A stretch of 64,000 bases of DNA from Mixophyes australis (GCA_036250195.1 JAVHZZ010000003.1:89479418-89543417), one strand, 5' to 3'; shown: positions 1 to 12,226, numbered from the stretch's first letter. A program made the numbers and translations. Notes: generated by a model from the letters alone, not told the origin.

Positions 1-649
1 TGTTATATGCCCAGTAATATTTACAGTACCAAAGTCAAATTCAATAATTTTGTTTAAAATATATATTACTTAATAGCCACGCATGTTCACCTTGCCTCTA
101 TGTTAATCTATGCCATATTACTGATTGCTTCATCATGAAGGAGACATTGATACTCTGGAAATGTGGCAACAATGCTTTGGATGAGGAGAGTTCAATCACA
201 TATAGTCTGGACATTGATGAAATTAAAATGTCTCCAATTCCTAAAAATGGATTATTTTATTCCCAATGGTACCAGGGCTACATGAGTACAATTCACTGCC
301 CTTATGATATAAGGAAAATGAGCAATGTTATAAAACTGCTGTTATATTGGTAAAATGATTATTCCAATGGCAAACGAATAAACTGATGCAAGAAAAGAGT
401 ATCCATTTCAGTACCCGGCTGAATGCATGCAAGACATTCCTGACCCAACAGTTACTGTGGTCTGGAATGAGCAGATGCAAATTGCAAAAGTAGTTAGATA
501 AAAACTATAACTCTTTAGTGGTTTAGATATATATGGATACTAGAAAGAAAAGTGCAAATGTTAAATTATCAATATTATATTAAATATAAAATAATGAAGA
601 AAACACCACTTAAAAGGATATCATAAACATTAATCATTTCACATTTGCA
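1..649. other. AT-rich non-coding sequence
   Basis: No coding region or recognisable repeat was found. The only open frame (135-353, + strand) is 72 residues with no family resemblance and no supporting context. Confidence 0.6.
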
Positions 650-890
650 GTTAAGAGAAAATCGAGCTAAAGGTAGCAAATCTTGGGTGCAAATGTAATT
701 TTGTTCTACAAACAGGAAAAATACTGCCTGCGTTTGCTGGTAGCACACAAATACTAAAAAACTGTATTTTTACACTGAACTTTAGATTTGAGCTAAAATG
801 TGCCCCACCCCGAAACTTAAATCTGTCTGCACCTTTTAAAATTACCCTCCTGTAGTGAAACATGGTTCTGCCAAGATGCAAAAGTGCACC
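650..890 (+). repeat. Old diverged copy of the GGGCCTGATTCATTAAGG MITE
   Basis: The interior follows the same order of blocks as the well-preserved copy at 25989-26296 (TAGCACACAAATACT, then a TACACTGAA block, then AACATGGTTCTGCCAAG), but with many substitutions and without clear terminal inverted repeats. It is read as an old truncated copy of that family. Confidence 0.55.
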
Positions 891-1103
891 TTCTATCTGG
901 ATTTACTGATATCTCGAAATGGGGCCCTATGTGTTTAACCTTGACAAAGGATATGTGAGATCAGAAACGCTGGGTTAAAATAAAAGTTTTTGCTGCATTT
1001 AAGAAGTCCCTGGAGGGCTGATTTTGCTTCTTATAGTTTGGATTCACTGCTCATTCTGTTTGAAGGGCACATGGCAGTAAGTTGTCATGAGAGTGCCCTT
1101 CTC

Positions 1104-1111
1104 CTATATAT

Positions 1112-1143
<32 letters not shown>

Positions 1144-1144
1144 T
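1104..1144. repeat. (AC)n/(AT)n microsatellite
   Basis: A run of AC dinucleotides passes directly into a run of AT dinucleotides. No function is implied. Confidence 0.9.
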
Positions 1145-3715
1145 TGTTATATATTATATGTTATATATTACATACACATATTCAATTAATTTATTACACC
1201 CATTACAGGTAGCACCTTGCAATACTCTGCTTACAATTGATTGTGGGCTTATGCTATTTCTATATGCCACACTTTTATTAAATGATAAAAGCATTATTTG
1301 AATGTGAGCTCATTCATTAAGTCATAGTATCTCTCTGTCCCCCAAAATAATTCTCACTAAAAATCCCCAAGCAACTTTTTCTTCTCTAAGGCATAATAAA
1401 GCCGCTGTTTGTAAATGTCATTTGTATGCCAGGTTCTCCATGACATTAAGTCTTGAAAATTGAGCAGAAGCCTTGCAAACAAGACGCTATTTCATTTTAA
1501 TACAACAATGACAGTTCTTCCTGTATTGTGACCTTTCTATGTCATTTCTCATCCAATTCTACCCACATGCATGAAGTACTTGGTGACATTTGGAATCAAA
1601 TCCAATATTTTTGGACTGATGATGATCTTTGTTTTTCTTATTTCACATCCTTTATACATAGCAGAGGAGATGAGCAGTAAAAGATGACAAATTATGTGGA
1701 AGATAGTAGCTGTACTTGTCTGTATTGTCCTAGATTTGTGTTCTTGAGTTTGTGTCTTTCTTCCTTTTTATTGGTAGCAAAAAACTTGAACAAATAACCT
1801 CTAGATGATTTAAAAATAAGTAATAATAGTGTTTTACACTGTCAGCATTTGTGAGCTACAAATAACCAACCTTTAATAGTTCAGTGTTTTATACTCTCTC
1901 CCATAATGATCAGTTAGCCACCAAAGGTTGTCCATGCTTTCTATACACCAATGTATATATCTCTAAGAGAAGAGTCTTGAAGGAATAGTATATTTAGCCC
2001 TTATATAATGTAAAATCAATAATGGGTAAGGATAGCCTCATGTCCTATACATTCAGTGGAATCACTTTGCACCAACCACATGGTGAAATAACACCAACAG
2101 CACTTCAGTCTTACAGTTCAAGTGTACAGTTTTTCAAAGGGATCAGAACTCAGGTATCAGATGCAATAAAATGCATCTATACCCTACAGCTCATCTAAAA
2201 CAACATCAATAAGTGAAACACAACATCATTTCAAAGTAGTGGGATGATCGACCGATGCAGACCAGCACGTATCTGACACTTAAGACCACCTTCCCCTAGA
2301 GAGGCGGGACAAGCAAGGGAAGGAGCGTTATAACATTGGCCGAGTATATTTAAGGCATATTTCTGCAAATTTGGCTCATGAAGACCTGCAGAAACACATA
2401 TGTAAGCCTGTTAGGAGGCGTATCTTTTATACCTGCTATTTAGCAGGTGCAAATGCTCGCTTATGATGATATCTTGTTGTAAACCAGGCACATATGGTGA
2501 AGATGCTGAGGTGGACGCACCTTGAGAAGCAGATGGCTCGACATATGGATAGAAATATGCAAATTATTTATTATGATCTTTTTTTAAGATTAATTTACAC
2601 CTGTTTTATGTCCAAATTAGCATCAATTCCTATGTCTCTGCATTCTCATGGGTAATTTAAAACATAGCTGGTCATAAATTTAGAAGAAAAAGGAAAAATT
2701 GTATTCAGTAAAGGGGTTATGCTAAAGTGGAAGTAAACTACAAGAACTTTTCTACACTATCATACATATTTTCAAGCTTACCAGCAATCCAACAAAAATG
2801 GATTCTTTACAATGTTATGGGTGGCAATTCCCAAATGCATAATATTGTGTACCTATATATGATCAATAATTGACCCTTATTGCTTAGTAAAATAAGACAG
2901 TATTCTACTATTAGGGCAGTAGGAACATTGTCCTATTTAAAACTATGACATATATTTATTTATATTATTAAATACAAACATGCCCTGATGCAATCTATTT
3001 GCATTGACAGTTTTACATTTTTCACTAGTTTTGTAATGATTTAAAAAGTTCCTGCAAACTAAATGTTTTAAAATACTGTTCCTATAATTATTTAGTTCCT
3101 TTATAAAAACTGGATGAGAAGTGAAGTCTTTGCTTACATTTATAATCAAATATTCTGATTTTAAATAATATGATGTTTTTCTTAAGTATAGTGATGAAAC
3201 TCAGGCCACTCTTCACATCACTTTAGATTATGCATATTATTCCTTATATTGCATTAACAAAAGAAAATATGTTCTAAAAATGTCAAAAAGCTAATTTAGC
3301 TGCTGGGCATTATTGCAAAAGATATTGCAATTACCAATGTAACTCTTATGAAAATATTTTAGAGCTTGCTATGGGCCTCAAAGGAATAATTCAATATTAA
3401 ATTAAAAATGCCTAGAGTATTAAGCTCTAGTACAATATATCACCAATAGAAATGTGCTTTAATACCTAAACTATTAAAACGAAAGTAGAGAAAATGGAAA
3501 AGGAAGGAATTTTTTTAAAAAGCAGAAAAAAATAAAAATAAAAAAGGTAAAGAAACATTTTGATGTACTTCTCTAGATGTCTCATGTGATCATTATGACT
3601 TGTTTTTCCCACATTACAATTCATTTGTATGCTGTAAAATATTTAAATGTAGGATTGTATTCTATGTATAACAACCAATGTATATACAAAGCTAGCTTTC
3701 AGGGACATTAGTTGG
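1145..3715. other. Non-coding background
   Basis: AT-rich sequence with no convincing gene. Nothing at 2200-2560, which is slightly more GC-rich, could be tied to a family. Confidence 0.55.
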
Positions 3716-4053
3716 GTGATATCTAGAGATGGGTGGGCTCGGTTCCCCGAGAACCGAACCTAACTGAACTTTGCCTATCTGAGTACCGAGCCGAGCGGCT
3801 CGGTACTCTCCCGCCCACTCGGAATCCAAATCGAGGGACGTTGTCGGATCTCGGGGCTAGGTTCTCGCGATAATTGAAATCCATAAATACCCGCCTCCAC
3901 AGCAATCCATCGCCATTTGACAGAGGGACAGAGCAGGGTGTAATCATAGGCTGATTAGAGCAGGGACAGAGAATATACCTTATTCCTTATCCAATTCTGA
4001 TAACAATTGATAGAGAAGAGAGGAGGATAGAGGAGTCTTTTTTTCCAATATTT

Positions 4054-4270
4054 GGCACTCCAAGTGCTTTGGGGTGTCCCCCATTCTTTTGCCTTAATAT
4101 TTCTGGCTGTCAAAAGTCCTATTTTTCAGCAGTGTAAAAAAATAATTTTTAGCACTCCCAAGTGCTTTTGGGGTGTCCCCCATTCTTTTGCATTAATATT
4201 TCTGGCTGTCAAAAGTCCTATTTGTCAGCAGTATCTAAAACAATTTGTAGCACTACAAGTGCTTTGGGCT
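4054..4270 (+). repeat. hAT-A upstream subterminal repeat, about 2 units
   Basis: Two ~105-bp units (each with a GTGCTTTGGGGTGTCCCCC-like block, TTAATATTTCTGGCTGTCAA and CAGCAGT) end just before the start codon at 4275. They are homologous to the 100-bp units that are repeated 11 and 18 times in the other copies. This is the least expanded version of the array. Confidence 0.85.
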
Positions 4271-4274
4271 CATA

Positions 4275-5031
4275 ATGGATTCAAAGCAGTCCACATATGA
4301 GCAGAATGAGCAACCAGGTTCTGTCACCAGTCTTGATGGTAGTGTTCCCATTACGTCATTTGGGAAAGGCGATGTCAAACTACACAGTCTTTTGAAATCA
4401 GTCAAAAAAACACACACCCAAAAAAAATTTACCGTGTTGAAGGGAAAAAGAAGAGTAACTGAGAAAAAGTAAACTGCCGATAAAATTTTTTTTTGCCAAC
4501 ATGCCATTCTACACATGCAGTGGCAAAGAAAGAATAAGGCCTTTGCCTTTCTCTATTAGTGGCAGATCAAAAAATGTTACTGAGCCGCCTTCTTGTACGG
4601 ACACTCGTGACAAAGCAAAACCAAGTAATTTGGAGTCTAAAAGTGGTGCACAAGTACTGTTACGTGTGAAAGCCGAGCTGCAAGAAAACAGTAAGGAATT
4701 AGAGGATAATGTATGCTCTGAATCAGAAATGACACCAATCCCTGTGGAGAGTCCATCCACCAGTGGTATGTCTAATCGTGAGCATTCTGTTAGTAACAGT
4801 GTACCCATAAAGAAGGTTCCTTTCAGCAGTTCTTCTGATGTGTGCCTTAACAGCCTGAGTGTAGTCGGTGATACACCAATTGAGGATGCCACTTTTGAAT
4901 TAGAAGAGGATGAGGGGGAGATTTGTGTAGGCGACGAGGGCACTAATGAGGATGTTGATGATTATGATGCAGACAGATACCAAATTGGCTTTCTCAATTT
5001 CTATTTATATTCTAGACTCTATAACGGCTGA
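4275..5031 (+). pseudogene. N-terminal hAT-A transposase remnant
   Basis: The product starts MDSKQSTY, as in the 997-residue transposase at 12923-15916. The first frame (4275-4472) stops after 65 residues and the homologous reading continues in another frame at 4501-5031, so there is a frameshift plus stop. The second part carries the acidic EEDEGEICVGDEG stretch, then departs from the full-length protein after VDD and ends in DADRYQIGFLNFYLYSRLYNG-like residues read from the 3' repeat region. No BED finger and no catalytic residues are present. Relative to the other two copies it has two extra short blocks (after TEPPS and after NREHS), which look like the older state. A non-functional relic. 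Confidence 0.85.
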
Positions 5032-5282
5032 ATAGTTTTCTATTTTACTCCTAGTGGAGAGGGGTCTGATGCAGACAGATACCAAACTACCTTGGTCCAT
5101 TTACTTTTACTTTCTAATTCCACAGTCTATGCAGGCTGCTTCTTTTCTATTCAACTACAAGTGGAGGGCGGGGGGTGGGGTATAGATAGCCACCAAACTA
5201 CCTTTGTCCATTTATTTTTACTTTCTAATTCCACAGTCTATGCAGGTTGCTTTCTTTCTATTCAACTACAAGTGGAGGGTGT
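4968..5282 (+). repeat. hAT-A downstream subterminal repeat, about 3 units
   Basis: Three ~100-110-bp units share GATGCAGACAGATACCAAA (or a variant), a CCATTT-ATTTT block, a CAGTCTATGCAGG-like block and ACAAGTGGAGGG. They correspond to the downstream arrays at 12227-12760 and about 60860-61195. The truncated reading frame runs into the first unit. Confidence 0.75.
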
Positions 5283-5655
5283 AATATACCTCCAAAGACG
5301 ATGGCTACATTGCCAATAATCAAAGATGGAGGAGGTAGACAACCAGGTTTGTCTGTATATTTTGCAGGCAAGTGTTCGCATTAAGGATGGCCTACCAGGG
5401 ATTAAACTGTTTTTTTTCATAATTTATTAGCTTTAGAATTACCTCACCTATCCAAGAAACTAGTGGAGCAGTAAATTAGGTTATTTTAGACCAATTTTTT
5501 TTTTTTTTTTTCTAAAATGGCAAAACAAAACCAAACAAAACCAAAACCAAAACACGCAATGACGGTTTGGCAAAACCAAAACCAAAACACGACGGTAATC
5601 CAGATCCAAAACCAAAACCAAAACACGGGGGTCAGTGAGCATCTCTAGTGATATC

Positions 5656-7028
5656 AGAAGGTAATATTTGAGAACAAAGAGATTAGGAAATGACAATAAG
5701 AGGAATTCCAAACAAATAATCAATTAATTTAAACAAATGGCACATTGTGATGTGTAATTTTGTCTTTAGGGTACAGTACACGTACCCAGGACTCCACATG
5801 GGCATACTGCAAAATTAAACTGGATGAGTCACACTCCACTTTTATCATGCTATTTGGAATAAACAGCATGTGGTTTGGAATGTGGTGGTTTAGGGTTTTG
5901 CAAAACGCAGCACGTCAGACTTAGACAATTTTGGGGGGATGTTGCTAGAGAGTAATTAAGATGTGTGGCTGCCAGATCGAGACAGGAGAATGTAGAAATT
6001 AATCAGGAAGTCTAAATCATAAAATCGTATGTATAATATTAGTTTCTGGGTTCAATAATTGTGTGTACAACTATGTCTGCAAGCAAATAAAAATTGGGAT
6101 TTGGTTAACCAAATCATCATAATTATTCTGAATACTTAAAAGGCTTTGGGGCAAATGGAGAGCTGTATGTACATCTCTTTCTTGTGCAAAATATCCATTT
6201 CCATATTGTACATGCACACCAAATAAACATATGAATACTCCTGTATGCAGATTTTGTTGCATCCTACACTTATGACTCTTATGGAGAAGTGCAATGGGAG
6301 AGCGAAGGTGGGGGGCAAGCTTAGCCTTAGTACAAACAAGAGCTTTTTAATGTAATTGTGGCTGGAGTAGACCTGGACACAGACACAGATACACCTGTCA
6401 GGATCTGTATCTCTTGCAGGTCCTGCAGGGCTGTTGCAGTGGTACCCAATGATGAGGGTCACTGTCAACAGCACTAGCTAGTCTCTACTGATTGCAAATT
6501 GACCACTCTAGCTGATAGAATTTTATTAATTAGTGTGGTTGCCATTATATGAAGTGACAGCTGTCTACTCTCATTACTTAATGTTTCCATGTGGACTGCA
6601 ACAGAAAAGAATCCCATTTGATTTTTAAATAGAAAGCAAGAGATGTCTGCTTTTAGTTTAATTGAATTTGTATTTGTGCTATTTCTGTCTATAATTATAT
6701 TTTATATGGTAAATGTGATTTTTGCATTTTTTGATAACTGTCAATACTCTATTAGCTCTTGTGTATATGACAGTTCATTACATTATTAGATTGTGTACAA
6801 CTAGGGTCATGTGAAACTTACTACAAACACTGTCAAGTCACATCTCTTCTCTTTCTCTAGACTATGGTTTGGTGTAAGTATACACACTTGTTATTCCTGA
6901 CGTAAACCTGTGATGTACGGCTGGATGCATCATGAGATGCATTTGACTGAAAATATGCATGCAGATGCACTTTTTCATGCATGCTTCTTTTTCTGCATAT
7001 GTTCGGGGAGCAAATGCTTTAAACTCTA
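5656..7028. other. Non-coding background
   Basis: No gene or named repeat seen. Clusters of short ATGCAT palindromes occur around 6920-6990. Confidence 0.55.
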
Positions 7029-7351
7029 TGGGCCTGGTTCATTAAGGAATGTAAGGCAACAAAATGAGTAGGTTTTCTCCTGGACAAAACCATGTTAAAA
7101 TCAAAGGGGTGCTTTTTAGTTTATTATTTTGTATATAAGTTAAATACTGGCTATTTTTTCATATAGCATACAAATTCTTGATAGCTTTATGTTTACATTG
7201 AAATTTAAAGTTGATTTAAAACATGACTTATCCCAACTATAAATCTGTCCCCACATTTTAAATTTGCCTCCCTCTAAAATGCAACATGGTTTTGCCAAGG
7301 TGCAAAGTTACTTTTTATTTTTGCTTTACTTTCCTTAATGAATCAGGCCCC
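7029..7351 (+). mobile_element. MITE, GGGCCTGATTCATTAAGG family
   Basis: Begins TGGGCCTGGTTCATTAAGG and ends in the inverted form CCTTAATGAATCAGGCC. The interior matches the copy at 25989-26296 over the full length. No coding capacity. The superfamily is not clear because no unambiguous target duplication is visible. Confidence 0.8.
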
Positions 7352-8178
7352 ACATGAGCCCCATTTTAGTTGTCTGAATCCTGTATTTCATGCTATATCA
7401 ATCGTATGTTAGTTGATTACTGTCTGTTTTGTTGTCTAACTGTATTAGATGTGTCTATTTTGTCTTATATTTGTTACCCTCATAAGATTCTTTATTGAAA
7501 AAAAAATTTGACAAAATTGGTGAAATGCAGCATGAACACTAATTTAAAGTAATTGTATCTGCTGCTTCATACACATGAAAATTTGCGTGGATCATTCATG
7601 ATATTTTCAGGTGATTTCTGGTCTGTTATTAAATATGTAAAGACACTAAAATATATTCAGTTTAAAGGTAATATTTGCTTTTTATTCTGTTTTATGTAAA
7701 AATATACAAATACATGTACATAATTTACGGTATCTATGTAAACTCCATCTGAGTTTTATACAATAATGCTTTTGAAACTATGTATTATTCAAAATTAATT
7801 TTAAGATCCTAGAGTACGTTAAAAAGTAAAGCTGAATAGATTATTTGTATTCCCTAGTGATACATCTAAAAAACATTACTAGTATACGCAAAAGATAAAA
7901 AGCTTTTCATGTGGTAGAATGTAGGCTCTTCACTCAGCAGCATGGTATGGATGTTACTGTATATTTTAACACTAAATCCCAATTCCCTATTTCATCACAC
8001 AAATGCTGTCAAATTAAATTCTAAAAATATGAATAATGTATATACAATATACACAGTCAGAAATTGTCTACACAGTGACTATGGTCATTTCATTTTTTAA
8101 ACATGTTGTACAAATTTGGGGTGAAACCAGGGCTATCAAGAGGAGTTTAGGACTCAATACAGCAATTTCTTGGGGCAC
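7352..8178. other. Non-coding background
   Basis: AT-rich sequence between a MITE and a gypsy LTR; nothing further recognised. Confidence 0.55.
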
Positions 8179-9120
8179 TGTCGCGCCTGAGGATCTGTGT
8201 GTACCCAGACTGGGTTGTGTCTCTGGAGCTGGGCTGGTGACTACGTGGACAAAGATGGGTGGCCTGATAATGTTCCTCTGCATGTAGTGAATGGACTGGT
8301 GCAGATGGTGATTACACTAGCAGAGAAGAGCAAACAGGAACTGGATTGCTGATTCGGATTGGGACTGGAATGCTGGAGCAGACTGTAAAAGGAATGCTGT
8401 AACCGGAATTCTGGTACCGGAATCCTGAAAGAGGATTGCCGTAACCGGAATGCTGTAAGAGGATTGCTGTAACCGGAATTCTGTAAATGGAATGCTGGAA
8501 GAGGATTGCTGTAACCGGAATCGAAGCAGAATGCTGGAAGAGGATTGCTGTAACTGGAATGGAACCAAAATGCTGAAATAGAACTAGAGTGGATTGAACC
8601 AGAGTGCTGGAATCGGCCTGGAGCCGGAAGGCAGACTACACTGTCAAAACTGGATTAATAGCAAGACTGTAGCAAGATAGATAGCAAGACTGCAAACTGC
8701 TGGGAACCAGGTTGGCATCTGAAATACAACGTTGCAAGAGCAACAGGTAAGGTCTCCAGGAAGTCCTTTTAAAGTTGTTGTTGATTTCTGATTGTAGACT
8801 GCAATCAGTTGGGCAGAAGCAGCTCTCTGAGTTTTTGGGATGGATCAGGTGACTTTATCAAAGATGGCAACTCCCATGAATTGGTTTTGGAGGGAATCTG
8901 AAATGGATGCTAATGGCACCTGATTGGCTGAGAGAAATCATGTGACCTAATACAAGATAGCTGCACTCATACTCTGATTCTGGAGTGCTTACTGGAGTGG
9001 AGACAGACTGGACATCATCTTACAGAGAGGTCTGAAACCAGGGAGCCTGAGGAACACAGGGACAACTTGGAAAGGTAGCGAAGAGGTAAGTAACAGAACC
9101 TGAGAGCCTGGTGTGTGATA
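8179..9120 (-). repeat. 3' LTR of the chromodomain gypsy element
   Basis: On the minus strand it begins TATCACACACC directly after a polypurine tract and ends GGCGCGACA. The first part (8179-8750) matches the other LTR at 10855-11363. About 942 bp. An internal GGAATGCTG minisatellite lies at 8380-8570. Confidence 0.82.
8380..8590. repeat. Degenerate GGATTGCTGTAACCGGAAT minisatellite
   Basis: Repeats of AGAGGATTGCTGTAACCGG and GGAATGCTGGA-type blocks, irregular 15-30-bp spacing. The same motif set is at about 11040-11220 in the other LTR, so it is an LTR component. Confidence 0.8.
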
Positions 9121-9139
9121 GTACCCCCCTTTTTGAGGG
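9121..9139 (-). promoter_or_regulatory. Polypurine tract of the gypsy element
   Basis: On the minus strand it reads CCCTCAAAAAGGGGGGTAC immediately before the LTR, the usual position of the plus-strand primer in Ty3/gypsy elements. Confidence 0.75.
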
Positions 9140-9204
9140 TTGACCCTGGACACCACTTGAGGGAATTTTGCATGGAAGATAGGGATCAAGCATGGAGCAT
9201 ATAC

Positions 9205-10110
9205 ATCAGTGGCTTTAATCCAGGCTCATTCTTCTGGAACAGATCCCCTCCAATCAATAAGGTACTGAAGATGACCATGACGAATCTGTGAATCGAATTT
9301 CCTTTCCACTTCATACCCGACTCCTCGTTGAGTTTGGATTTTAGGAGTACAGAATGTAATTGGAGAAGCCTTTAACAGGGAAGAACGGACTTCCTTCCAT
9401 ATTTTAGTGAACTGACATAAGGTGTTATCAGCAGCAGGTACAATGGCAGAAGGAAGATGCTGGAACTCAGGTATTCTGGGATGAAGACCATTGACTGTAC
9501 AAAAGGTTATAGGCCCAGAGGAGGAGTGGTACTGATTATTGTGGGAGAATTCTGCCCAGGGTAAGAGTTGTTTCCAGTTGTCTTGTGAAGATGAGATAAA
9601 TATTCAAAGAAAAGCTTCTAAATCCTGATTCACTCTTTCAGTTTGACCATTTGTTTAGGGATGATAGGCAGACAAAAACTTGAGCTTCCCTTGAAGAGCC
9701 GAACACAACGATCGCCAGAACTTGGTCACGAACTGGACCCCACGATCGGAGATTATTTCTGAAGGCAAGCCATGATGCCTGAAAATCTCCTGAATAAACA
9801 ATTGAGCCAGCTTTGGAGCGGAGGGTAGTCCAGTGAGAGGGACAAAATGGGCCATCTTGGAGAACCTGTCAACTACAACCCAGATGGTGTTGAACCCATT
9901 AGAAACTGGTAGATCAGTAATGAAGTCCATAGGCAGATGAGTCCAGGGTTGGTGAGAAATTGACAATGATTGAAGTTGGCCAGCAGGTGTCTGACGAGAT
10001 ATTTTATGTTGGGCACACCTAGAACAGGAAGCTATGAGTATTGGATGTCTTGATTGAGAGTAGGCCACCAATAGGATTTTTGGAGAAATTTGAAAGTCTT
10101 CCGAACTCAA
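9205..10110 (-). pseudogene. Gypsy integrase plus chromodomain
   Basis: From high to low coordinates: a CxxC of the zinc-binding region (CSRCAQHK), the catalytic core with WTHLPMDFITDLP and SDRGVQF carrying the first two acidic residues of the DDE triad, then WAEFSHNNQYHSSSG typical of the distal core. A chromodomain follows at about 9205-9340 (YEVERKFDS, then GHLQYLIDWRGSVPEE). Integrase joins element cDNA to chromosomal DNA and the chromodomain is thought to steer it to modified histones. Stops and frame changes interrupt the reading, for example after VPEE and near 9655. Assignment to a chromovirus integrase is secure; function is lost. Confidence 0.88.
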
Positions 10111-10345
10111 TAATGGCTGGAGCTACGAAAAGTTTTCCCAGAGATGGGGTAGGATCAATATTTGTGGTAAAAAAAGGACATAGGATCAATGATGAGACTT
10201 TTTTGGGTGAGGCAAAGATCCTCATCTTGAACCATACAATGAGAAAGTACATCAGCTCTACACTTCTGGGATCCTGGCCAGTAGGTTACTTTGAAGTCAA
10301 ATCTGGAATAGAACAAGGCCCATCTAACTTGTCTTGGATTGAGCC
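10111..10345 (-). pseudogene. Gypsy RNase H tail fused to gag by deletion
   Basis: Residues [17 protein letters not shown], [14 protein letters not shown] and the downstream linker match the end of gypsy RNase H. The frame is open with the gag segment at 10346-10544, so a deletion has fused gag directly to RNase H, removing the rest of gag, protease and most of reverse transcriptase. Confidence 0.78.
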
Positions 10346-10746
10346 ACTGGGATGACTTTAGGTGTAACATTTCTAAGGATGCTGATGTGGTTCTGCCAGG
10401 CTCGTCAAAGATCCGACGGAAGGCTGCTGTGAACCCAGAACATGAGGAAAGCAGGGGATCTGCTCTTTCCCACAATGGAGATGCCCAGGCTAATGCTTGT
10501 CCTGATAGGAGGGAGATAATGTAGGCAACTTTTGGTTTCTCCATGGGGAAATTGCTGGCATTGATTCAGGAACCCCCTGCACAGTTTTGCATTGCCATCA
10601 AACTTGGCAGGAGTTGGCAGATGAAGACGAGAAGCCATGGCAGGAACTTGAACAGGTGCAGCTTGTACAGAAACAGAAGAGTCGCCTGAACTGAGAGTAG
10701 TTTGAATGCTATCCAGGCAGGAGGACAATTCTTGAAGGAACTGCAT
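10346..10746 (-). pseudogene. Gypsy gag, partial
   Basis: Begins MQFLQELSSCLDSIQ, with [21 protein letters not shown] and then, in another frame, [21 protein letters not shown]: the characteristic capsid region of this vertebrate gypsy group. The coding sequence changes frame near 10545 and loses a few bases around the RGFLNQC block. The zinc knuckle end is deleted. A related gag scrap lies at 40024-40254. Confidence 0.82.
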
Positions 10747-10854
10747 GATTTATGCCCGTGCGGTTTCCTGGCTCACAAGCCGATTCCCCAGGCTTTACAT
10801 TGAGCCCACTAAATGGGGCAGATCACCAGCGGGATTTATTAGGCCCGTGCAAAC
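10747..10854 (-). other. Gypsy 5' leader
   Basis: Short region between the 5' LTR and the gag start. No clear tRNA primer site was recognised. Confidence 0.5.
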
Positions 10855-11363
10855 TGTTACGCCTTTGGATCTGTATGTGCCCAGACTGGGTTGTGTCTTT
10901 GGAGCTGGACTGGTGACTACGTGGACAAAGCTGGTGGCTTGATAATGTTCCTCTGCATGTAGTGAATGGACTGGTGCAGATGGTGATTACACTAGCAGAG
11001 GAGAGCAAACAGGAACTGGATTACGTGACCGGACTGGAATTGGAATGCTGGACCGTACTGTAAACGGAATGCTGTAACCGAAATGCTGCAAGAGGATTGC
11101 TGTAACCAGATTGGAACCAGAATGCTGTAACCAGAATGCTGGAAGAGGATTGCTGTAACTGGAATGCTGGAAAAGGATCACTGTAACTGGAATGCTGGAA
11201 GAGGATTGCTGTAACCGGGCTGGAACTGGAAAGCTGGAATCGGACTGGAGCCAGAAGGCAGCCTACACTGTTAAAGCTGGATTAATAGCAAGACTGTAGC
11301 AAGATAGATTACAAGACTGCAAACTGCTGGGAACCAGGTTGGCGTCTGAAATACAACGTTGCA
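10855..11363 (-). repeat. 5' LTR of the gypsy element, truncated
   Basis: On the plus strand it starts TGTTACGCC and follows the other LTR block by block (GGATCTGT, CCCAGACTGGGTTGTGTC, the GGAATGCTG minisatellite, then GAAATACAACGTTGCA) until 11363, where similarity ends abruptly. About 430 bp of LTR is missing. Confidence 0.82.
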
Positions 11364-11823
11364 CTGCCATCACACTGTGCCCCTGCATCACACTGTCCCC
11401 CTGTATCACATTGAGCTACTCATTACACTGTGTCCCTACATTTCAGTGTGCCCCTCATCACAATGTGTCCCTGCATCACAAGGTGTCCCTGCATCACACT
11501 GTGCCCCTTCATCACACTGTGCCCCTCATCACTCTGTGCCCCTACATCACACTGTACCCCTCATTACTCTGTGCCCCTACTTCACACTGTACCCCTCATC
11601 ACACTGAGCCTCTGCATCACACTGTACCTCTCATCACAATATGCCCCTCATCGAATTGTAATCCTGCATCACACTGTGTACCTTATTACACTGTGCCCCT
11701 TATCACTCTTTCCCCCTGCATCACACTGTGCCCCTTATTACATTGTGCTTCTCATAAATCTGTGCCCCATTACACTGTGTCCCTTCATCATACTGTCCTC
11801 CATCATCACACCATTCTATTTTA
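11364..11823. repeat. CATCACACTGTGCCCCT minisatellite
   Basis: Degenerate tandem repeats of roughly 16-20 bp. Long open frames read from it on the plus strand (for example 11339-12016) are by-products of the repeat, not genes. The array ends just before the target duplication of hAT-A copy 2. Confidence 0.85.
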
Positions 11824-12226
11824 CTTCTCATTAGAGATGGTCACTGACCCCCGTGTTTTGGTTTTGGATTCGGTTTTGGATCTGGATTACCGTCGTGTTT
11901 TGGTTTTGGTTTTGGTTTTGCAAAACCTCCATTGCGTGTTTTGGTTTTGGTTTTGGTTTTGTTTGGTTTTGTTTTGCTATTTTTTGGGAAAATCCATGTT
12001 TTTGGGCCTAAATTAACCCAATTTAGTGCTCCAACTGTTTTAGAGACAAGTAATCTAATTGTTGAGGTAATAAATCATCCAAAAAAACAGTTTAATTCTT
12101 CGTTGGTAGGCCTATTCTACACACAAAACAGATTGTCTTCCTCTCCATCTATGCATATTGGCAATGCAGCCATCGTCTTTGAATGTATATTACACCCTAC
12201 ACTTATAGTTAAATATGTAAAGAAAT

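Larger units (their letters stand above)
3724..5647 (+). mobile_element. hAT-A copy 1, deleted and decayed
   Basis: The element starts TAGAGATGGGTGGGCTCGG and ends CATCTCTA. It is flanked by a perfect 8-bp direct repeat GTGATATC (3716-3723 and 5648-5655), the usual hAT target-site duplication. Termini match the two minus-strand copies at 11832-17391 and 60456-63967, so this copy lies in the opposite orientation. The GC-rich end with GGTTC/GAACC palindrome is at the left and the AAAACCAAAACC-rich end at the right. It lacks the BED finger and catalytic core of the transposase. Divergence from the other two copies shows it is much older, yet the target duplication is still exact. Confidence 0.93.
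8179..11363 (-). mobile_element. Chromodomain Ty3/gypsy element, internally deleted
   Basis: Two related LTRs (8179-9120 and 10855-11363) flank a minus-strand internal region holding, in 5' to 3' order, gag, an RNase H tail, integrase and a chromodomain. Protease, most of reverse transcriptase and part of gag are missing. The 5' LTR is cut off at 11363 where a minisatellite begins, so no target duplication can be checked. Integrase followed by chromodomain places it among chromoviruses. Many stops and frame changes: a dead copy. Confidence 0.88.

Noticed and set aside
135..353. A possible small host gene
   Set aside because: 72 residues with no recognisable motif, codon bias or splice context; chance frames of this length are common in 64 kb.
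11339..12016. A 225-residue plus-strand frame rich in CHTVPLHHT-type repeats
   Set aside because: It translates a minisatellite and then runs into the end of a hAT element.
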